Shown: positions 29,543 through 38,964, counted from the stretch's first letter. The stretch is DNA of 64,000 nt from Porphyrobacter sp. AAP60 (GCF_001296025.1 NZ_LJHV01000002.1:620001-684000); one strand, 5' to 3'. Translations and numbers: made by a program. The notes: a model not told the origin generated them from the sequence alone.

Positions 29543-30121
29543 TTACCTTTCGATGGTGCCCACGCGGCGGATTTTCCGCTGCAACTGCATGACGCCGTAA
29601 AGCAACGCCTCCGCAGTCGGAGGGCAACCGGGGACGTAGATGTCGACCGGCACGATCCGGTCACAGCCCCGCACCACCGAATAGGAATAGTGGTAATAAC
29701 CGCCGCCATTCGCGCAGCTGCCCATGCTGATCACATATTTGGGATCCGACATCTGGTCATAGACCTTGCGCAGCGCCGGAGCCATCTTGTTGCACAGAGT
29801 ACCAGCGACGATCATCACGTCAGATTGGCGCGGGGACGCGCGCGGGGCAGCGCCGAAACGCTCCATATCATAACGCGGCATGTTCACGTGGATCATCTCG
29901 ACCGCGCAGCACGCGAGGCCGAAAGTCATCCACCATAGCGATCCTGTGCGCGCCCACTGGAACAGATCCTCTGTCGACGTGACGAGGAAGCCCTTGTCAT
30001 TCACTTCGGTCTGAAGAGCGGTGAAATAGCTCGCATCGGGCTGGCGCACTTCGCCGCCCTTGGCGGTGGTGAGCGCGGAAATATCGGGCAAACCTTGGGG
30101 AGGAGTAACGATGGTGTTCAT
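29543..30121 (-). CDS. nuoB: NADH-quinone oxidoreductase subunit B
   Basis: NuoB holds the terminal cluster N2 that reduces quinone. The cysteine ligands are visible in [26 protein letters not shown] and [15 protein letters not shown] with [16 protein letters not shown] 30121 ([10 protein letters not shown]) is preferred over the frame start at 30148 because it overlaps the nuoA stop as ATGA. The N-terminus carries a 30-residue polar extension before the core. The length of about 192 residues is normal. Confidence 0.97.
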   Translation of the reverse strand: MNTIVTPPQGLPDISALTTAKGGEVRQPDASYFTALQTEVNDKGFLVTSTEDLFQWARTGSLWWMTFGLACCAVEMIHVNMPRYDMERFGAAPRASPRQSDVMIVAGTLCNKMAPALRKVYDQMSDPKYVISMGSCANGGGYYHYSYSVVRGCDRIVPVDIYVPGCPPTAEALLYGVMQLQRKIRRVGTIER

Positions 30122-30492
30122 TCCCAGTCCAACGCTCCTTTCTTCCATTCATAAGCAAGACCGACAGCGAGGATGAACAGGAAGACCATCATGCCGCCCC
30201 ATCCGATCCAGCCCGTTTCGCCAAGGCTGACAGCCCAGGGAAACAGAAACGCGGCTTCAAGATCAAACACGATAAAGCTGATCGCCACGAGGTAAAACCG
30301 GACATCGAACTGGCTGCGCGCATCTTCGAACGCCGGAAAGCCGCACTCGTATTCCGAAAGCTTTTCAGCATCGGGGTTGTGCGTGCCGGTAAGGCGCGAC
30401 ACCGCCATCGGCGCAAATACGAACAGCGTCGAAAGCCCGAAGGCAACGAGCACGAATAACAGTATCGGCAGATACTGGCTGAGGTCGATCAC
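30118..30492 (-). CDS. nuoA: NADH-quinone oxidoreductase subunit A
   Basis: NuoA is a three-helix membrane subunit at the junction of the two arms of complex I. The signature [20 protein letters not shown], with the conserved cysteine loop, is followed by [19 protein letters not shown] 30492 gives 124 residues, the usual length; TTG 30504 and a longer frame to 30552 are alternatives. This is the first gene of the operon. Its promoter should lie in 30493-30642, where TTGACC (30569-30564, minus strand) is a possible -35 element, but no convincing -10 accompanies it. Confidence 0.95.
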   Translation of the reverse strand: MIDLSQYLPILLFVLVAFGLSTLFVFAPMAVSRLTGTHNPDAEKLSEYECGFPAFEDARSQFDVRFYLVAISFIVFDLEAAFLFPWAVSLGETGWIGWGGMMVFLFILAVGLAYEWKKGALDWE

Positions 30493-30625
30493 GACGTTGT
30501 CCAAGCTATTAATCCCGCTCGTGCCCCTAAGCCTGTCGGACGCAGGGTGCAAGCCTGCGACTCGGTCAAAAGTCCCTAGTGGTGTTGCAGGAAATCGAAC
30601 ATACGTTGCGGCGGGCCGCCCACTT

Positions 30626-30639
30626 GGCGCGGCCGCGCC
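30626..30639. repeat. 14-base perfect palindrome after the aldehyde dehydrogenase gene
   Basis: GGCGCGGCCGCGCC is fully self-complementary and begins three bases beyond the stop codon of the dehydrogenase gene. As RNA it could fold into a five-pair stem with a GGCC loop, within a larger GC-rich inverted region. No T-run follows on either strand. It may be a weak transcription end signal in front of the nuo promoter region, or a chance product of high GC content. Confidence 0.35.
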
Positions 30640-30642
30640 CGC

Positions 30643-32073
30643 TTATTTCATCATGTTGGACGCAGCTTTTTCAGTCGCCTTGCCATAGGGCGGTTTCAAC
30701 CCACCCAGCTTGGCAATGTCGATCTTAGGCTGGTGATAAACGGCGCGGGCATGGCTGAATTCGCGAAAGCCTTCGACCGCATGGTAGCTTCCCATTCCTG
30801 ACGGGCCGACCCCGCCGAATGGCAGGTCTTCCATCGAAACGTGGAACACCACATCATTGGTGGTGACGCCGCCGGAAATCGTCCGGGTCAGCACACGCTC
30901 CTGCTCTCCCTTGTCTTCGCCGAAGTAATAAAGGCCGAGCGGGCGATCATGCTCATTGATATAATCCACAGCCTGATCGACCGATTTGTACGTCATGACC
31001 GGAAGAACCGGGCCAAAAATCTCTTCCTGCATTGCTGCCATGTCATCCGTGACATTGCGCAGGATCGTGAGCGGCATCTTGCGCTGGTTGGCGTTGCCGA
31101 AATCTTCGCCTGCCGGATTGACCTCGATCACCTCGGCACCCTTGTCGCGGGCATCGGTGACCAGACCTTGCAGCCGCTCGAAATGGCGATCCGATACGAT
31201 CGAGGCGTAATCGTCATTGTCGAGCAGGCGCGGATACATCGCGCTGGCCGCGCCGACTACACCGGCAACGGCCTCGTCCTGCTTGTCTTCGGGAACTATA
31301 AGATAATCCGGCGCGAGGCATATCTGCCCGGCGTTGAGCATCTTGCCGATTGCTATCCGTTCCCCCGCCTTGGCGAAATCGGCGCTGCGGCCCATGATCA
31401 CAGGCGACTTTCCACCCAGTTCAAGCGTTACCGGAACAAGATTGGCAGCGGCGGCCTGCATGACGCGGCGTCCGGTCGCGGTCGATCCGGTGAAGACCAG
31501 ATGATCGAACGGGAGCGAGGAAAACGCTGCGGCCACTTCAGGGCTGCCAGTAACCACCGCGACTTCTTCGGGCGCGAAATATTCCGCTGTCAATTGCGCC
31601 ATCAACTCGCTGGTGCGCTCGGTGAATTCGCTGGGCTTGATCATCGCCCGGTTGCCCGCGGCCAGCACCTGCATCAGCGGACCAAAGGCGAGTTGCACCG
31701 GGAAATTCCACGGGCTGAGAATACCGATCACGCCCTTGGGTTCATACCGCACCTCGGCCTTCGCACCGAGCAGGCCGAGCGGGAATTGCACCTTGCGCTT
31801 GTCCGCCTTGGCCCAGCTGTCGATGTGCTTCAGGGCATGATTGCCCGCCCCCACTGTGGCGGCGATATCCGTCAGCATCGACTGCGCATGGGAACGGCTG
31901 CCGAAATCTGCGCTCATCGCCTTGGCAAATTCATCACCATGATCTTTCACCAGCGCGATGGCGCGGCGAATGCGGTCCTTGCGCTGTGACAAGGGTTCGG
32001 GGCGCGAGGCGGTGAAGGCGGCGCGTTGGCGCGCAAGCAGGGCTTCGAGTTCTTCGCGGCGATCATCGGCCAT
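30643..32073 (-). CDS. NAD(P)-dependent aldehyde dehydrogenase, coniferyl-aldehyde type
   Basis: The 476-residue protein oxidises an aldehyde to the acid. Family features are the NAD-binding SPWNFPVQLAFGPLMQVLAA and GNRAMIKPSEF, VFTGSTATGRRVM, the general base in VTLELGGKSPVI and the catalytic cysteine in NAGQICLAPDY. The CLAPDY context is typical of the coniferyl aldehyde/class 3-like group, where the substrate may be fatty or aromatic. ATG 32073 has GGGAGA upstream. The open frame to 33099 crosses the divergent thiolase gene and is rejected. The two genes diverge from a 165-base region, but no shared regulator is visible. Confidence 0.93.
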   Translation of the reverse strand: MADDRREELEALLARQRAAFTASRPEPLSQRKDRIRRAIALVKDHGDEFAKAMSADFGSRSHAQSMLTDIAATVGAGNHALKHIDSWAKADKRKVQFPLGLLGAKAEVRYEPKGVIGILSPWNFPVQLAFGPLMQVLAAGNRAMIKPSEFTERTSELMAQLTAEYFAPEEVAVVTGSPEVAAAFSSLPFDHLVFTGSTATGRRVMQAAAANLVPVTLELGGKSPVIMGRSADFAKAGERIAIGKMLNAGQICLAPDYLIVPEDKQDEAVAGVVGAASAMYPRLLDNDDYASIVSDRHFERLQGLVTDARDKGAEVIEVNPAGEDFGNANQRKMPLTILRNVTDDMAAMQEEIFGPVLPVMTYKSVDQAVDYINEHDRPLGLYYFGEDKGEQERVLTRTISGGVTTNDVVFHVSMEDLPFGGVGPSGMGSYHAVEGFREFSHARAVYHQPKIDIAKLGGLKPPYGKATEKAASNMMK

Positions 32074-32238
32074 GTCATTCTCCCGTGAGACATAGATGCG
32101 TTTTGATTTGCCATTCGTCTTCGCGCAAAGCCGCACGGCTGACAAGCTTGTTGCCCTGTCCTGCGCGCAATTGCCAATGCCGCATCGCAGCATTAGAGCC
32201 TGCCGCAGACATTCTGCCCCGATGGAAGGAACCCCACC

Positions 32239-33435
32239 ATGAGCCAGCTCTCCCCCGCCGATCCGATCGTGATCCTGTCCTACGCCCGCACGCCGATGGG
32301 TGCGATGCAGGGCGCATTGGCCGATGCCAGCGCAACCGATCTGGGCGCGGTCGCCGTGAAGGCCGCAGTGGAGCGCTCTGGCGTTGCGGGTGCGGATGTT
32401 GATCGTGCCTACATCGGCTGTGTGCTTCCCGCCGGACTTGGTCAGGCCCCGGCGCGTCAGGCTGCGATCAAGGCGGGGCTGCCGCTCAGCGTGCAGGCGA
32501 CCACCGTCAACAAGGTGTGCGGCTCCGGCATGCAGACCGTGATCATGGGTGCCGAGGCGCTTGCCAGCGGCACGATTGATGTTGTCGTTGCTGGTGGAAT
32601 GGAGAGCATGACCAATGCCCCCTACCTGCTCAAGAAGCACCGTTCGGGCGCGCGGATGGGTCATGACACCGCCTATGACCACATGTTCCTCGACGGCTTG
32701 GAGGATGCCTACGAGGCAGGCCGGGCCATGGGCACCTTTGCGCAGGACACAGCGAACGCTTACCAGATGACCCGCGAGGACATGGACGCCTACACCATCG
32801 AATCGCTCGCCCGCGCCAACCGCGCGATCGCCAGTGGTGCCTTTGCCAACGAGGTGGTGCCTGTGACCGTCTCGACCCGCGCTGGCGATGTGGTGGTCGA
32901 ACAGGATGAAGCCCCCGGCAAGGGCCGCCCCGACAAGATCCCGCAGCTGAAGCCTGCCTTCGCCAAGGATGGCACGATTACCGCCGCCACCTCCAGCTCG
33001 ATTTCGGATGGCGCCGCGGCGCTGGTGCTGACCCGTGCGAGTGTGGCCGCCCACAAAGGCCTCTCCCCCGTAGCCCGGATTGTCGCCACCGCCGCTCATG
33101 CCCAGGCACCTTCAGAGTTCACTACCGCGCCGATCCCGGCAATCCAGAAGGTGCTCGACCGTGCAGGCTGGAGCGTCGACGATGTCGATCTTTTCGAAGT
33201 CAATGAAGCCTTCGCCTGCGTGGCGATGTTCGCGATGCGCGATCTCGGCATTCCGCACGACAAGATCAACGTCAACGGCGGCGGCACTGCGCTTGGCCAC
33301 CCGATTGGCGCCAGCGGCGCTCGAATCATCGTCACCCTGCTCGGCGCGCTGAAGGCGCAGGGCAAGACAAAGGGTGTGGCCTCGCTTTGCATCGGCGGCG
33401 GAGAGGCCACTGCGGTAGCAATCGAACTGATCTGA
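32239..33435 (+). CDS. Acetyl-CoA C-acetyltransferase (thiolase)
   Basis: The 398-residue enzyme condenses or cleaves acetyl-CoA and acyl-CoA. The nucleophilic cysteine is in TVNKVCGSGMQTVIMG and the conserved histidine in NGGGTALGHPIGASGARI. The second active-site cysteine is in ASLCIGGGEATAVAIE. Motifs and length fit biosynthetic-type thiolases (AtoB/PhaA-like), which feed acetoacetyl-CoA into polyhydroxybutyrate synthesis or other pathways. GGAAGGAA precedes the ATG. No phaB or phaC lies nearby, so the pathway is open. Confidence 0.93.
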   Translation: MSQLSPADPIVILSYARTPMGAMQGALADASATDLGAVAVKAAVERSGVAGADVDRAYIGCVLPAGLGQAPARQAAIKAGLPLSVQATTVNKVCGSGMQTVIMGAEALASGTIDVVVAGGMESMTNAPYLLKKHRSGARMGHDTAYDHMFLDGLEDAYEAGRAMGTFAQDTANAYQMTREDMDAYTIESLARANRAIASGAFANEVVPVTVSTRAGDVVVEQDEAPGKGRPDKIPQLKPAFAKDGTITAATSSSISDGAAALVLTRASVAAHKGLSPVARIVATAAHAQAPSEFTTAPIPAIQKVLDRAGWSVDDVDLFEVNEAFACVAMFAMRDLGIPHDKINVNGGGTALGHPIGASGARIIVTLLGALKAQGKTKGVASLCIGGGEATAVAIELI

Positions 33436-33446
33436 TCAAAGTGAAC

Positions 33447-33474
33447 GCCGGGCGGGGATCACTCGTCGCCCGGC
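33447..33474. terminator. Inverted repeat between convergent genes
   Basis: GCCGGGCG (33447-33454) and CGCCCGGC (33467-33474) are perfect eight-base complements around a 12-base loop. They lie between the thiolase stop and the last codons of the convergent SH3 gene. The position suits a bidirectional terminator, but the T-run expected for intrinsic termination is absent on both sides. Confidence 0.4.
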
Positions 33475-33947
33475 AGCGCTTCTGTGCCCCACAGGCGGTC
33501 GCGTGCGATCCAGCCCTTGCGGCCGGCTATATCGACTTCGCACCATGCCTCGCGGCAGCGCAGCAGCGCGGCGACAACGCCCGGCTGGGCGCGCCATTTG
33601 AGCGCGGATGCCGCAGCACCTTCCGCCCGCACATCGGCCAGGCCTTCGCCTGCAACCAGCACCCACCGCGCCGGATTGAGCTGGCTTGATGCGATCCAGC
33701 CTTGCGTACCTTCGGGATCCTCCACCAACCGCCAGCCTTCGCGCACGCGCACCACCTTCACCGGCAGGCCCTTGCGCTTGTAGACCCATTCGATCGGGTA
33801 TTCCTCGCTCGGACCCACGCGCATGCGCACTTCATCATAACGCAGCGAAGCCCAGTATGGCAGCGCCCGATCCTGCGCGGCGAGCGGCGCGGCGAACATT
33901 GCAGCCAACGCGATCAGCATTGCGAGAAGTTTGCGGAATTCCAACAT
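33459..33947 (-). CDS. Exported protein with bacterial SH3 domains
   Basis: The 162-residue protein begins with a signal peptide (FRKLLAMLIALAAMFAAPLA, cleavage likely after AAQ). Two SH3-like repeats follow. The first runs from YWASLRYDEVRMRVGPSEEY to GTQGWIASSQL, and the second covers LADVRAEGAAASALKW to RKGWIARDRLWG. Such domains often bind peptidoglycan or proteins in the periplasm. No enzymatic domain is present. It diverges from the 2-hydroxyacid dehydrogenase gene by about 90 bases, as seen in related alphaproteobacteria. Confidence 0.85.
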   Translation of the reverse strand: MLEFRKLLAMLIALAAMFAAPLAAQDRALPYWASLRYDEVRMRVGPSEEYPIEWVYKRKGLPVKVVRVREGWRLVEDPEGTQGWIASSQLNPARWVLVAGEGLADVRAEGAAASALKWRAQPGVVAALLRCREAWCEVDIAGRKGWIARDRLWGTEALPGDE

Positions 33948-34036
33948 GGCCGAAGCGATAGCGCCTCCCAGCCAGCGGATTCAAGACCTCTATGCCGGAT
34001 CGCTGCTTGACCGCGCCGCCCCTCTGGCATTAGCCG

Positions 34037-35044
34037 ATGCCCATGCCAGAAACCCGCCCCCCGCTCGAACGCCCGCGTGTGATCGTCACCCGCCATCTGA
34101 TGCCCGCAGTCGAGGAGCGAATGCGCGAATTGTTCGATGTGGTGCTGAACGAAGCCGACGTGCCGCTGACCCGCGAACAACTCGCCGCCGCGATGCAGGA
34201 TTGCGATGTGCTGGTGCCGACCGTGACCGACCGCATCGATAACGATCTGATCGCGGGCGCAGGCAAAAGGCTGGGCCTGATCGCCAACTTTGGCGCTGGC
34301 ACCGAACACATCGATCTGGCCGCCGCCGCTGCGCGGAAAATCCTTGTTACAAACACCCCTGGCGTTTTTACCGATGACACAGCCGATCTGGCCATGGCCG
34401 GGATCATCGGTGTTCCGCGCCGTATCCGTGAAGGCACAGCGCTGGTCCGCCGGGGCGAGTGGACCGGTTGGGCACCTTCGGGCCTGCTCGGCAGGAAGCT
34501 GGCGGGCAAGGTGCTCGGGATCATCGGTATGGGCCGCATCGGCCAAGCCGTCGCCCACCGCGCTCGCGCCTTCGGGCTGGAGATTGCCTACTGGGGGCGC
34601 AAGCCTCTGCCAGAGTCGCTGGAGCGGATGCTGGGCGCGCGCTATGTTGCCGATGTCGATGCGCTGATGGCCGAGGCTGATATCCTCACTCTGCACTGCC
34701 CGCTAACCGATGACACGCGTCATCTTGTTGACGCACGCCGGATCGCGCTGATGAAACCGGGCAGCAGCATCGTGAACACCGCGCGCGGCGAGCTGATCGA
34801 TCAGGAAGCGCTGATCGCAGCGCTGGAATCAGGCCACCTCGCAGGCGCGGGACTGGACGTTTACCCTGACGAACCCAACGTCGACCCGCGCCTGATCGCG
34901 CATCCCAATGTGATGACACTACCCCACATCGGCAGCGCCACAGCGGAGGGGCGCGAGGATTCGGGTCACAAGGTGATCGCCAATATCCGCATGTGGGCCG
35001 ACGGGCACCGCCCGCCCGATCAGGTGCTGACTGCGCTTATCTGA
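34037..35044 (+). CDS. D-2-hydroxyacid dehydrogenase (glyoxylate/hydroxypyruvate reductase type)
   Basis: The 335-residue enzyme reduces a 2-keto acid with NAD(P)H. The Rossmann motif is GKVLGIIGMGRIGQAVA. The catalytic triad is Arg in NTARGELIDQ, Glu in DVYPDEPNVDP and His in LPHIGSATAEGRED. The last of these resembles glyoxylate reductases (GyaR/GhrB), so glyoxylate or hydroxypyruvate is the likely substrate. ATG 34037 and ATG 34043 are both possible starts; the N-terminus is short either way. Two divergent genes share the region upstream. Confidence 0.92.
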   Translation: MPMPETRPPLERPRVIVTRHLMPAVEERMRELFDVVLNEADVPLTREQLAAAMQDCDVLVPTVTDRIDNDLIAGAGKRLGLIANFGAGTEHIDLAAAAARKILVTNTPGVFTDDTADLAMAGIIGVPRRIREGTALVRRGEWTGWAPSGLLGRKLAGKVLGIIGMGRIGQAVAHRARAFGLEIAYWGRKPLPESLERMLGARYVADVDALMAEADILTLHCPLTDDTRHLVDARRIALMKPGSSIVNTARGELIDQEALIAALESGHLAGAGLDVYPDEPNVDPRLIAHPNVMTLPHIGSATAEGREDSGHKVIANIRMWADGHRPPDQVLTALI

Positions 35045-35086
35045 GCCCTGCTTTACAGCGGCGCGGTTCGCGGCATATTGGTCGCC

Positions 35087-35602
35087 ATGACGAGGCCTTC
35101 CATCGCCAGCGATCTGTGCACACAATGCGGATTGTGTTGCAACGGCGCGCTGTTCGATTTCGGGCCGCTAGCATCTGAAGAAGTGCCCGGTGCCCGACGC
35201 GACGGGCTTTCAGTGCTTGAAGACAATACCAAATACGGTTTCGCCTTGCCCTGCCCTGCGCTCGAAGCAGCTACCTGCCAGGTCTATTCCACTCGCCCTC
35301 AGACATGCCGTGCATTCCAATGCAAACTGCTGCGCGCAGTCGAGGCCGAGGACACTACGCTGGACGAGGCCACACATATCATCATCCAGACCCTTGCAGC
35401 CCTTGACGAGGTAAAGCAGCAGCTTCCGCCGAATTCATCACTGACCGATGCCCGCCGCTGGAGACGGGAAGAGGGGGAGGCTGGCGCGACCGCCACCCTC
35501 ACCGCCTCGCCCTACCTGATGATGGCGCTGGGAATGCTTGATTTGATGCTTGACCAGCATTTCCGCAAGGCGACCGAGCGGCAGGTCATGCCGCGCGCCT
35601 GA
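35087..35602 (+). CDS. YkgJ-type cysteine cluster protein
   Basis: The 171-residue protein has an N-terminal cysteine cluster, LCTQCGLCCNGALF, followed by ALPCPALEAATCQVY and RPQTCRAFQCKLL. Together these form the eight-cysteine set of the YkgJ/CxxCxxCC family, which probably binds zinc or an iron-sulfur cluster. ATG 35087 is the first methionine; the frame opens at TTG 35078. It follows the dehydrogenase by about 40 bases and may be cotranscribed. The function is unknown. It ends one base before the convergent monooxygenase gene. Confidence 0.82.
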   Translation: MTRPSIASDLCTQCGLCCNGALFDFGPLASEEVPGARRDGLSVLEDNTKYGFALPCPALEAATCQVYSTRPQTCRAFQCKLLRAVEAEDTTLDEATHIIIQTLAALDEVKQQLPPNSSLTDARRWRREEGEAGATATLTASPYLMMALGMLDLMLDQHFRKATERQVMPRA

Positions 35603-37006
35603 TCAATCGCCCGTCAAAATCCGCTCGACCAACTCGCCTACGCTCGGCGTGTAGCCGTTGGAGAAGAACGGATCGGTCTTGAACCGGTAGGCAGCATGGC
35701 CCGCGAAGGCGAGATTGTTGTCGGGATCGTCACCATGGGCGATGTCCTGCAAGGTTTTCTGGATGCAGAAGCTGCGCGGATCGGCGAGGCGCCCGGTCGT
35801 GTAGTCGTCGTGGTCCTTCCAGCTTGAAAACGCGCAGTGCGACAGGCAGCCCATGCAATCCTGCTGATCCTTGCGGATCGTGTCGCGCGCTTCCGGTTCC
35901 ACAAAGACGATGGTACCGTCCGGCGTCTTGAGCGGTTCGGTATGACCAGCGCGCATCCACATTTCAGCCTTGGTCTTGTCTTCCGGCTTCACCCAAAAGC
36001 TGCGCGCCTTGCCGTCTTCGCCAAGCTGGACGGTGCCTTCTTCCTCGCCGCGCTTGAAGAACGGGATCTGGCGTTCCGAACGGTGCATCAGATCATAAAG
36101 GAACGGGGTCTTGACCGCGCTTGAATAGAAGCCCGTGGGCGAGAACTTGTGCAGCAGCACATCGCCCGGCTCGACTGTGCGCAGCAGGTCTTTCCAGATC
36201 TGCGGGATCGGGCTTTCCTGCGTCACTAGCGGACGCGTGCCGAACTGGAAGGCGATCTTGCCGAGTTCGGGATTGTCGATCCAGTCGTTCCATTCGCGCA
36301 GGTACCACACCCCGCCCGCCATCACGATCGGCACATCGTCGGACACACCTTCGGCCCGCATCATGTCGCGCAGCGTCTTGACGCGCGGGTACGGGTCTTC
36401 GGGCTTGGTCGGGTCTTCGGCGTTGGACAGGCCATTGTGCCCGCCCGCCAGCCAGGGGTCTTCATAGACCACCGCTGCCATCAGATGCGGCACCTTGTGA
36501 TAGGATCGCTTCCACAGCGCGCGAAACGCCCGGCCCGAACTGACGATCGGCAGATAGAAGACGTCGAACCGCTCCGCGATTTCGGCGAGCTTGTACGGCA
36601 TGCCCGCGCCGCAAGTGACGCCCGTCACCATGCCGCGGGTATTTTTCAGCACACCTTCTAGCACGGCCTGCGCCCCGCCCATTTCCCACAGGACATTGAT
36701 GTTGATCGCGCCCTTGCCGCCCGAAAGCTCGTAAGCCTTCTTCACCTGCGTGGTCGCGCCATCAATGGCGTAGCGGATCAATTCCTGATGCCGTTCTTCG
36801 CGCGTGCGGCCGTGGTAGACCTGCGGGATCGGGTTGCCATCTTCATCGTAGCTGTCGGCGTTGACGGCACTGACTGTGCCGATACCGCCTGCTGCCGCCC
36901 ATGCACCGGAGCTGGCATGATTGGTTGCCGATACGCCCTTGCCGCCTTCGACCAGCGGCCAGACTTCACGCCCGCCATAGATGATCGGGCTCAATCCCTT
37001 GAACAA
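35603..37006 (-). CDS. Nitronate monooxygenase-like FMN oxidoreductase with Cys-rich tail
   Basis: The protein of about 467 residues matches the NPD/2-nitropropane dioxygenase family. GGKGVSATNHASSGAWAAAG lies near the N-terminus, GMVTGVTCGAGMPYK covers the flavin region, and VPIVMAGGVWY and IAFQFGTRPL form the phosphate-binding region. After the barrel comes DCMGCLSHCAFSSW, a cysteine cluster seen only in some relatives. The substrate is unknown. The frame opens at GTG 37057. TTG 37006 is preferred because GGGAG stands six bases upstream; ATG 37033 is the main alternative. Confidence 0.83.
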   Translation of the reverse strand: MFKGLSPIIYGGREVWPLVEGGKGVSATNHASSGAWAAAGGIGTVSAVNADSYDEDGNPIPQVYHGRTREERHQELIRYAIDGATTQVKKAYELSGGKGAININVLWEMGGAQAVLEGVLKNTRGMVTGVTCGAGMPYKLAEIAERFDVFYLPIVSSGRAFRALWKRSYHKVPHLMAAVVYEDPWLAGGHNGLSNAEDPTKPEDPYPRVKTLRDMMRAEGVSDDVPIVMAGGVWYLREWNDWIDNPELGKIAFQFGTRPLVTQESPIPQIWKDLLRTVEPGDVLLHKFSPTGFYSSAVKTPFLYDLMHRSERQIPFFKRGEEEGTVQLGEDGKARSFWVKPEDKTKAEMWMRAGHTEPLKTPDGTIVFVEPEARDTIRKDQQDCMGCLSHCAFSSWKDHDDYTTGRLADPRSFCIQKTLQDIAHGDDPDNNLAFAGHAAYRFKTDPFFSNGYTPSVGELVERILTGD

Positions 37007-37102
37007 TGAAAACTCCCTTTCACGCCGTCCCATGGCGCGCATTCTTGCGTTGACCACATAGTGCCGAGTTACGCACGCCGCAACGATTGAGACGACGCGG
37101 CA

Positions 37103-37834
37103 CTAGCCAGCGTTGCAGGGCCGGATGGCTGAGGGTTTGGTGCGCGCCTTGCCGCGTTCGAACCGCGCGAAATAGCCTTTGATATCAGGTCGCTCAATGT
37201 ATTCCACGAGCACGTAGCCGATCGCCTCGAATTCGCAGAACAACAGATTATGCGGCAAGCCGTGGCGCCCGACTGCGGTTTCGCTTTCCACGACAATAAT
37301 CTGCCCGCCAGCATTCAAAGCGGGCCACATGTTCCACAAAAAGGCATAGGGTTCAGTGACTTCATGGTACATGTGCACCATGAAAATCCGGTCGAAACTG
37401 TCGGGCGGCAGTTGCGGATTATCCGCATTTCCGGCCTTGATCGAGATGTTTTCGAGCCGCTCGCGCTCGATCCGGCGACCGAGGCGGTCCAGTGCTTCGG
37501 GATCGATGTCCTGCGCCAAAACTCGCCCGTCCTCGCCCACACGCTCGGCCAGGCGCACGGTATAATACCCCTCGCCCGCGCCGATATCGGCCACGGTCAT
37601 CCCGGCGCGGATGTTTGCGAGATCCATCACGACCACGGCCTCGTTGCGCTCGTCACGGGCATCTTCATTGGAAAACTGGTTGGAGACGACCTCGACAATC
37701 GGACGGTCAGGTTCAGGAAACTCCAACGCAGTCTCGGGCCGGTCAGCAGCAACCGGCATCATCTGTTCGCAAGCGGCCAGCGCCAGCGCGGCAAAGCTCA
37801 AACCGCCCGATCCCAGAACGCGGCCCAAAACCAT
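37103..37834 (-). CDS. Lipoprotein-type SAM-dependent methyltransferase homolog
   Basis: The 243-residue protein has a class I methyltransferase core: VADIGAGEGYYTVRLAERVG is motif I, DIDPEALDRL motif II and FDRIFMVHMYHEV the later strand. It begins with SGGLSFAALALAAC, a good lipoprotein signal with a lipobox ending at Cys22. This would place the enzyme outside the cytoplasm, where S-adenosylmethionine is not expected. The family is sometimes listed as predicted methyltransferase COG4798; the assignment is from memory. Either the signal is not used, or the protein has a non-enzymatic or unusual envelope role. It follows prfB after two bases. Confidence 0.8.
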   Translation of the reverse strand: MVLGRVLGSGGLSFAALALAACEQMMPVAADRPETALEFPEPDRPIVEVVSNQFSNEDARDERNEAVVVMDLANIRAGMTVADIGAGEGYYTVRLAERVGEDGRVLAQDIDPEALDRLGRRIERERLENISIKAGNADNPQLPPDSFDRIFMVHMYHEVTEPYAFLWNMWPALNAGGQIIVVESETAVGRHGLPHNLLFCEFEAIGYVLVEYIERPDIKGYFARFERGKARTKPSAIRPCNAG

Positions 37835-37836
37835 GC

Positions 37837-38964
37837 CTATTCCACGTCCTCGATTTCGACCTTCTCGCCCGTCACCCGCTGGGCAAGAGCAGCCGAAATA
37901 AACGGATCAATCGCCCCGTCCAGCACTGCATCGGGCGCCGTCGAGACCACTCCGGTGCGCAGATCCTTGACCATCTGGTACGGCTGCAAGACGTATGACC
38001 GGATCTGGTGGCCCCAACCAATCTCGCTCTTTTCCTGATATTCGCCCGAAGCCGCCGCCTCACGGGCGCGCATTTCAGCCTCGTAAAGCCGTGCCTTCAG
38101 CATGTTCATCGCGATTTCGCGGTTCTTGTGCTGGCTGCGATCCTGCTGGCTCGCGACCACAATGCCCGAAGGCTGGTGGGTAATGCGCACGGCAGAATCG
38201 GTAGTGTTGACGTGCTGGCCACCTGCGCCCGATGCGCGGTAGGTATCGATCTTGAGGTCTGCCGGATTGATGTCGATCTCGAAGGAATCGTCGATGACCG
38301 GATAGACCCACACGCTCGAAAAACTGGTGTGGCGGCGGGCGGAACTGTCATACGGACTGATCCGCACGAGCCGGTGAACGCCGCTTTCGGTCTTGGCATA
38401 GCCATAGGCACCGTCGCCCTTGATCAGTAGCGTGGCCGATTTGATGCCGGCCTGATCGCCGCTCTGATACTCGACCGTTTCAACCTTGAAACCGCGCCGT
38501 TCGGCCCAGCGGCCATACATGCGGAACAGCATTTCGGCCCAATCCTGGCTTTCGGTGCCGCCCGCCCCTGCGTGGATTTCAAGGTAGGTGTCGTTGCCAT
38601 CCGCCTCGCCCGAAAGCAGCGCCTGCACCTTGTCGGCATCTGCGCGGTCGGCAAGGCGCTCCAGCGTGCGCAAGCCATCATCGACGATGCTGTCTTCGCC
38701 CTCGGCTTCGCCCATTTCGATGAACTCTACCGCGTCGGCCATTTCGGCGGCGATTTCATTGACGGTATTTATCGCGGTTTCGAGCGTCTTCTGCTCACGG
38801 CTGATCGCCTGCGCCTGCTTGGGGTTGTCCCACAGGGTCGGGTCTTGAACACGGGCGTTCAATTCGTCGAGGCGACGCAGCGCGCGGTCCCAGTCCAGCG
38901 ACAGGCGCACCAGCGCCAGCGCCGCTTCAACCCGGTTGATATATGCCTGGCCTTCGGCCCGCAT
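37837..38964 (-). CDS. prfB: Peptide chain release factor 2
   Basis: RF2 ends translation at UGA and UAA. The GGQ peptidyl-hydrolysis motif appears in GAGGQHVNTTDSAVRI, followed by THQPSGI. The recognition region reads VRISPYDSSARRHTSF. The 375 residues form a single frame, so the programmed frameshift known in E. coli prfB is absent, as in many alphaproteobacteria. It lies downstream of the cell-wall genes and may be transcribed with them; 96 bases separate it from the peroxiredoxin gene. Confidence 0.96.
   Translation of the reverse strand: MRAEGQAYINRVEAALALVRLSLDWDRALRRLDELNARVQDPTLWDNPKQAQAISREQKTLETAINTVNEIAAEMADAVEFIEMGEAEGEDSIVDDGLRTLERLADRADADKVQALLSGEADGNDTYLEIHAGAGGTESQDWAEMLFRMYGRWAERRGFKVETVEYQSGDQAGIKSATLLIKGDGAYGYAKTESGVHRLVRISPYDSSARRHTSFSSVWVYPVIDDSFEIDINPADLKIDTYRASGAGGQHVNTTDSAVRITHQPSGIVVASQQDRSQHKNREIAMNMLKARLYEAEMRAREAAASGEYQEKSEIGWGHQIRSYVLQPYQMVKDLRTGVVSTAPDAVLDGAIDPFISAALAQRVTGEKVEIEDVE

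Noticed and set aside
37837..38964. Programmed frameshift in prfB
   Set aside because: The gene reads through as one frame from start to the GGQ motif, so no shift is needed.
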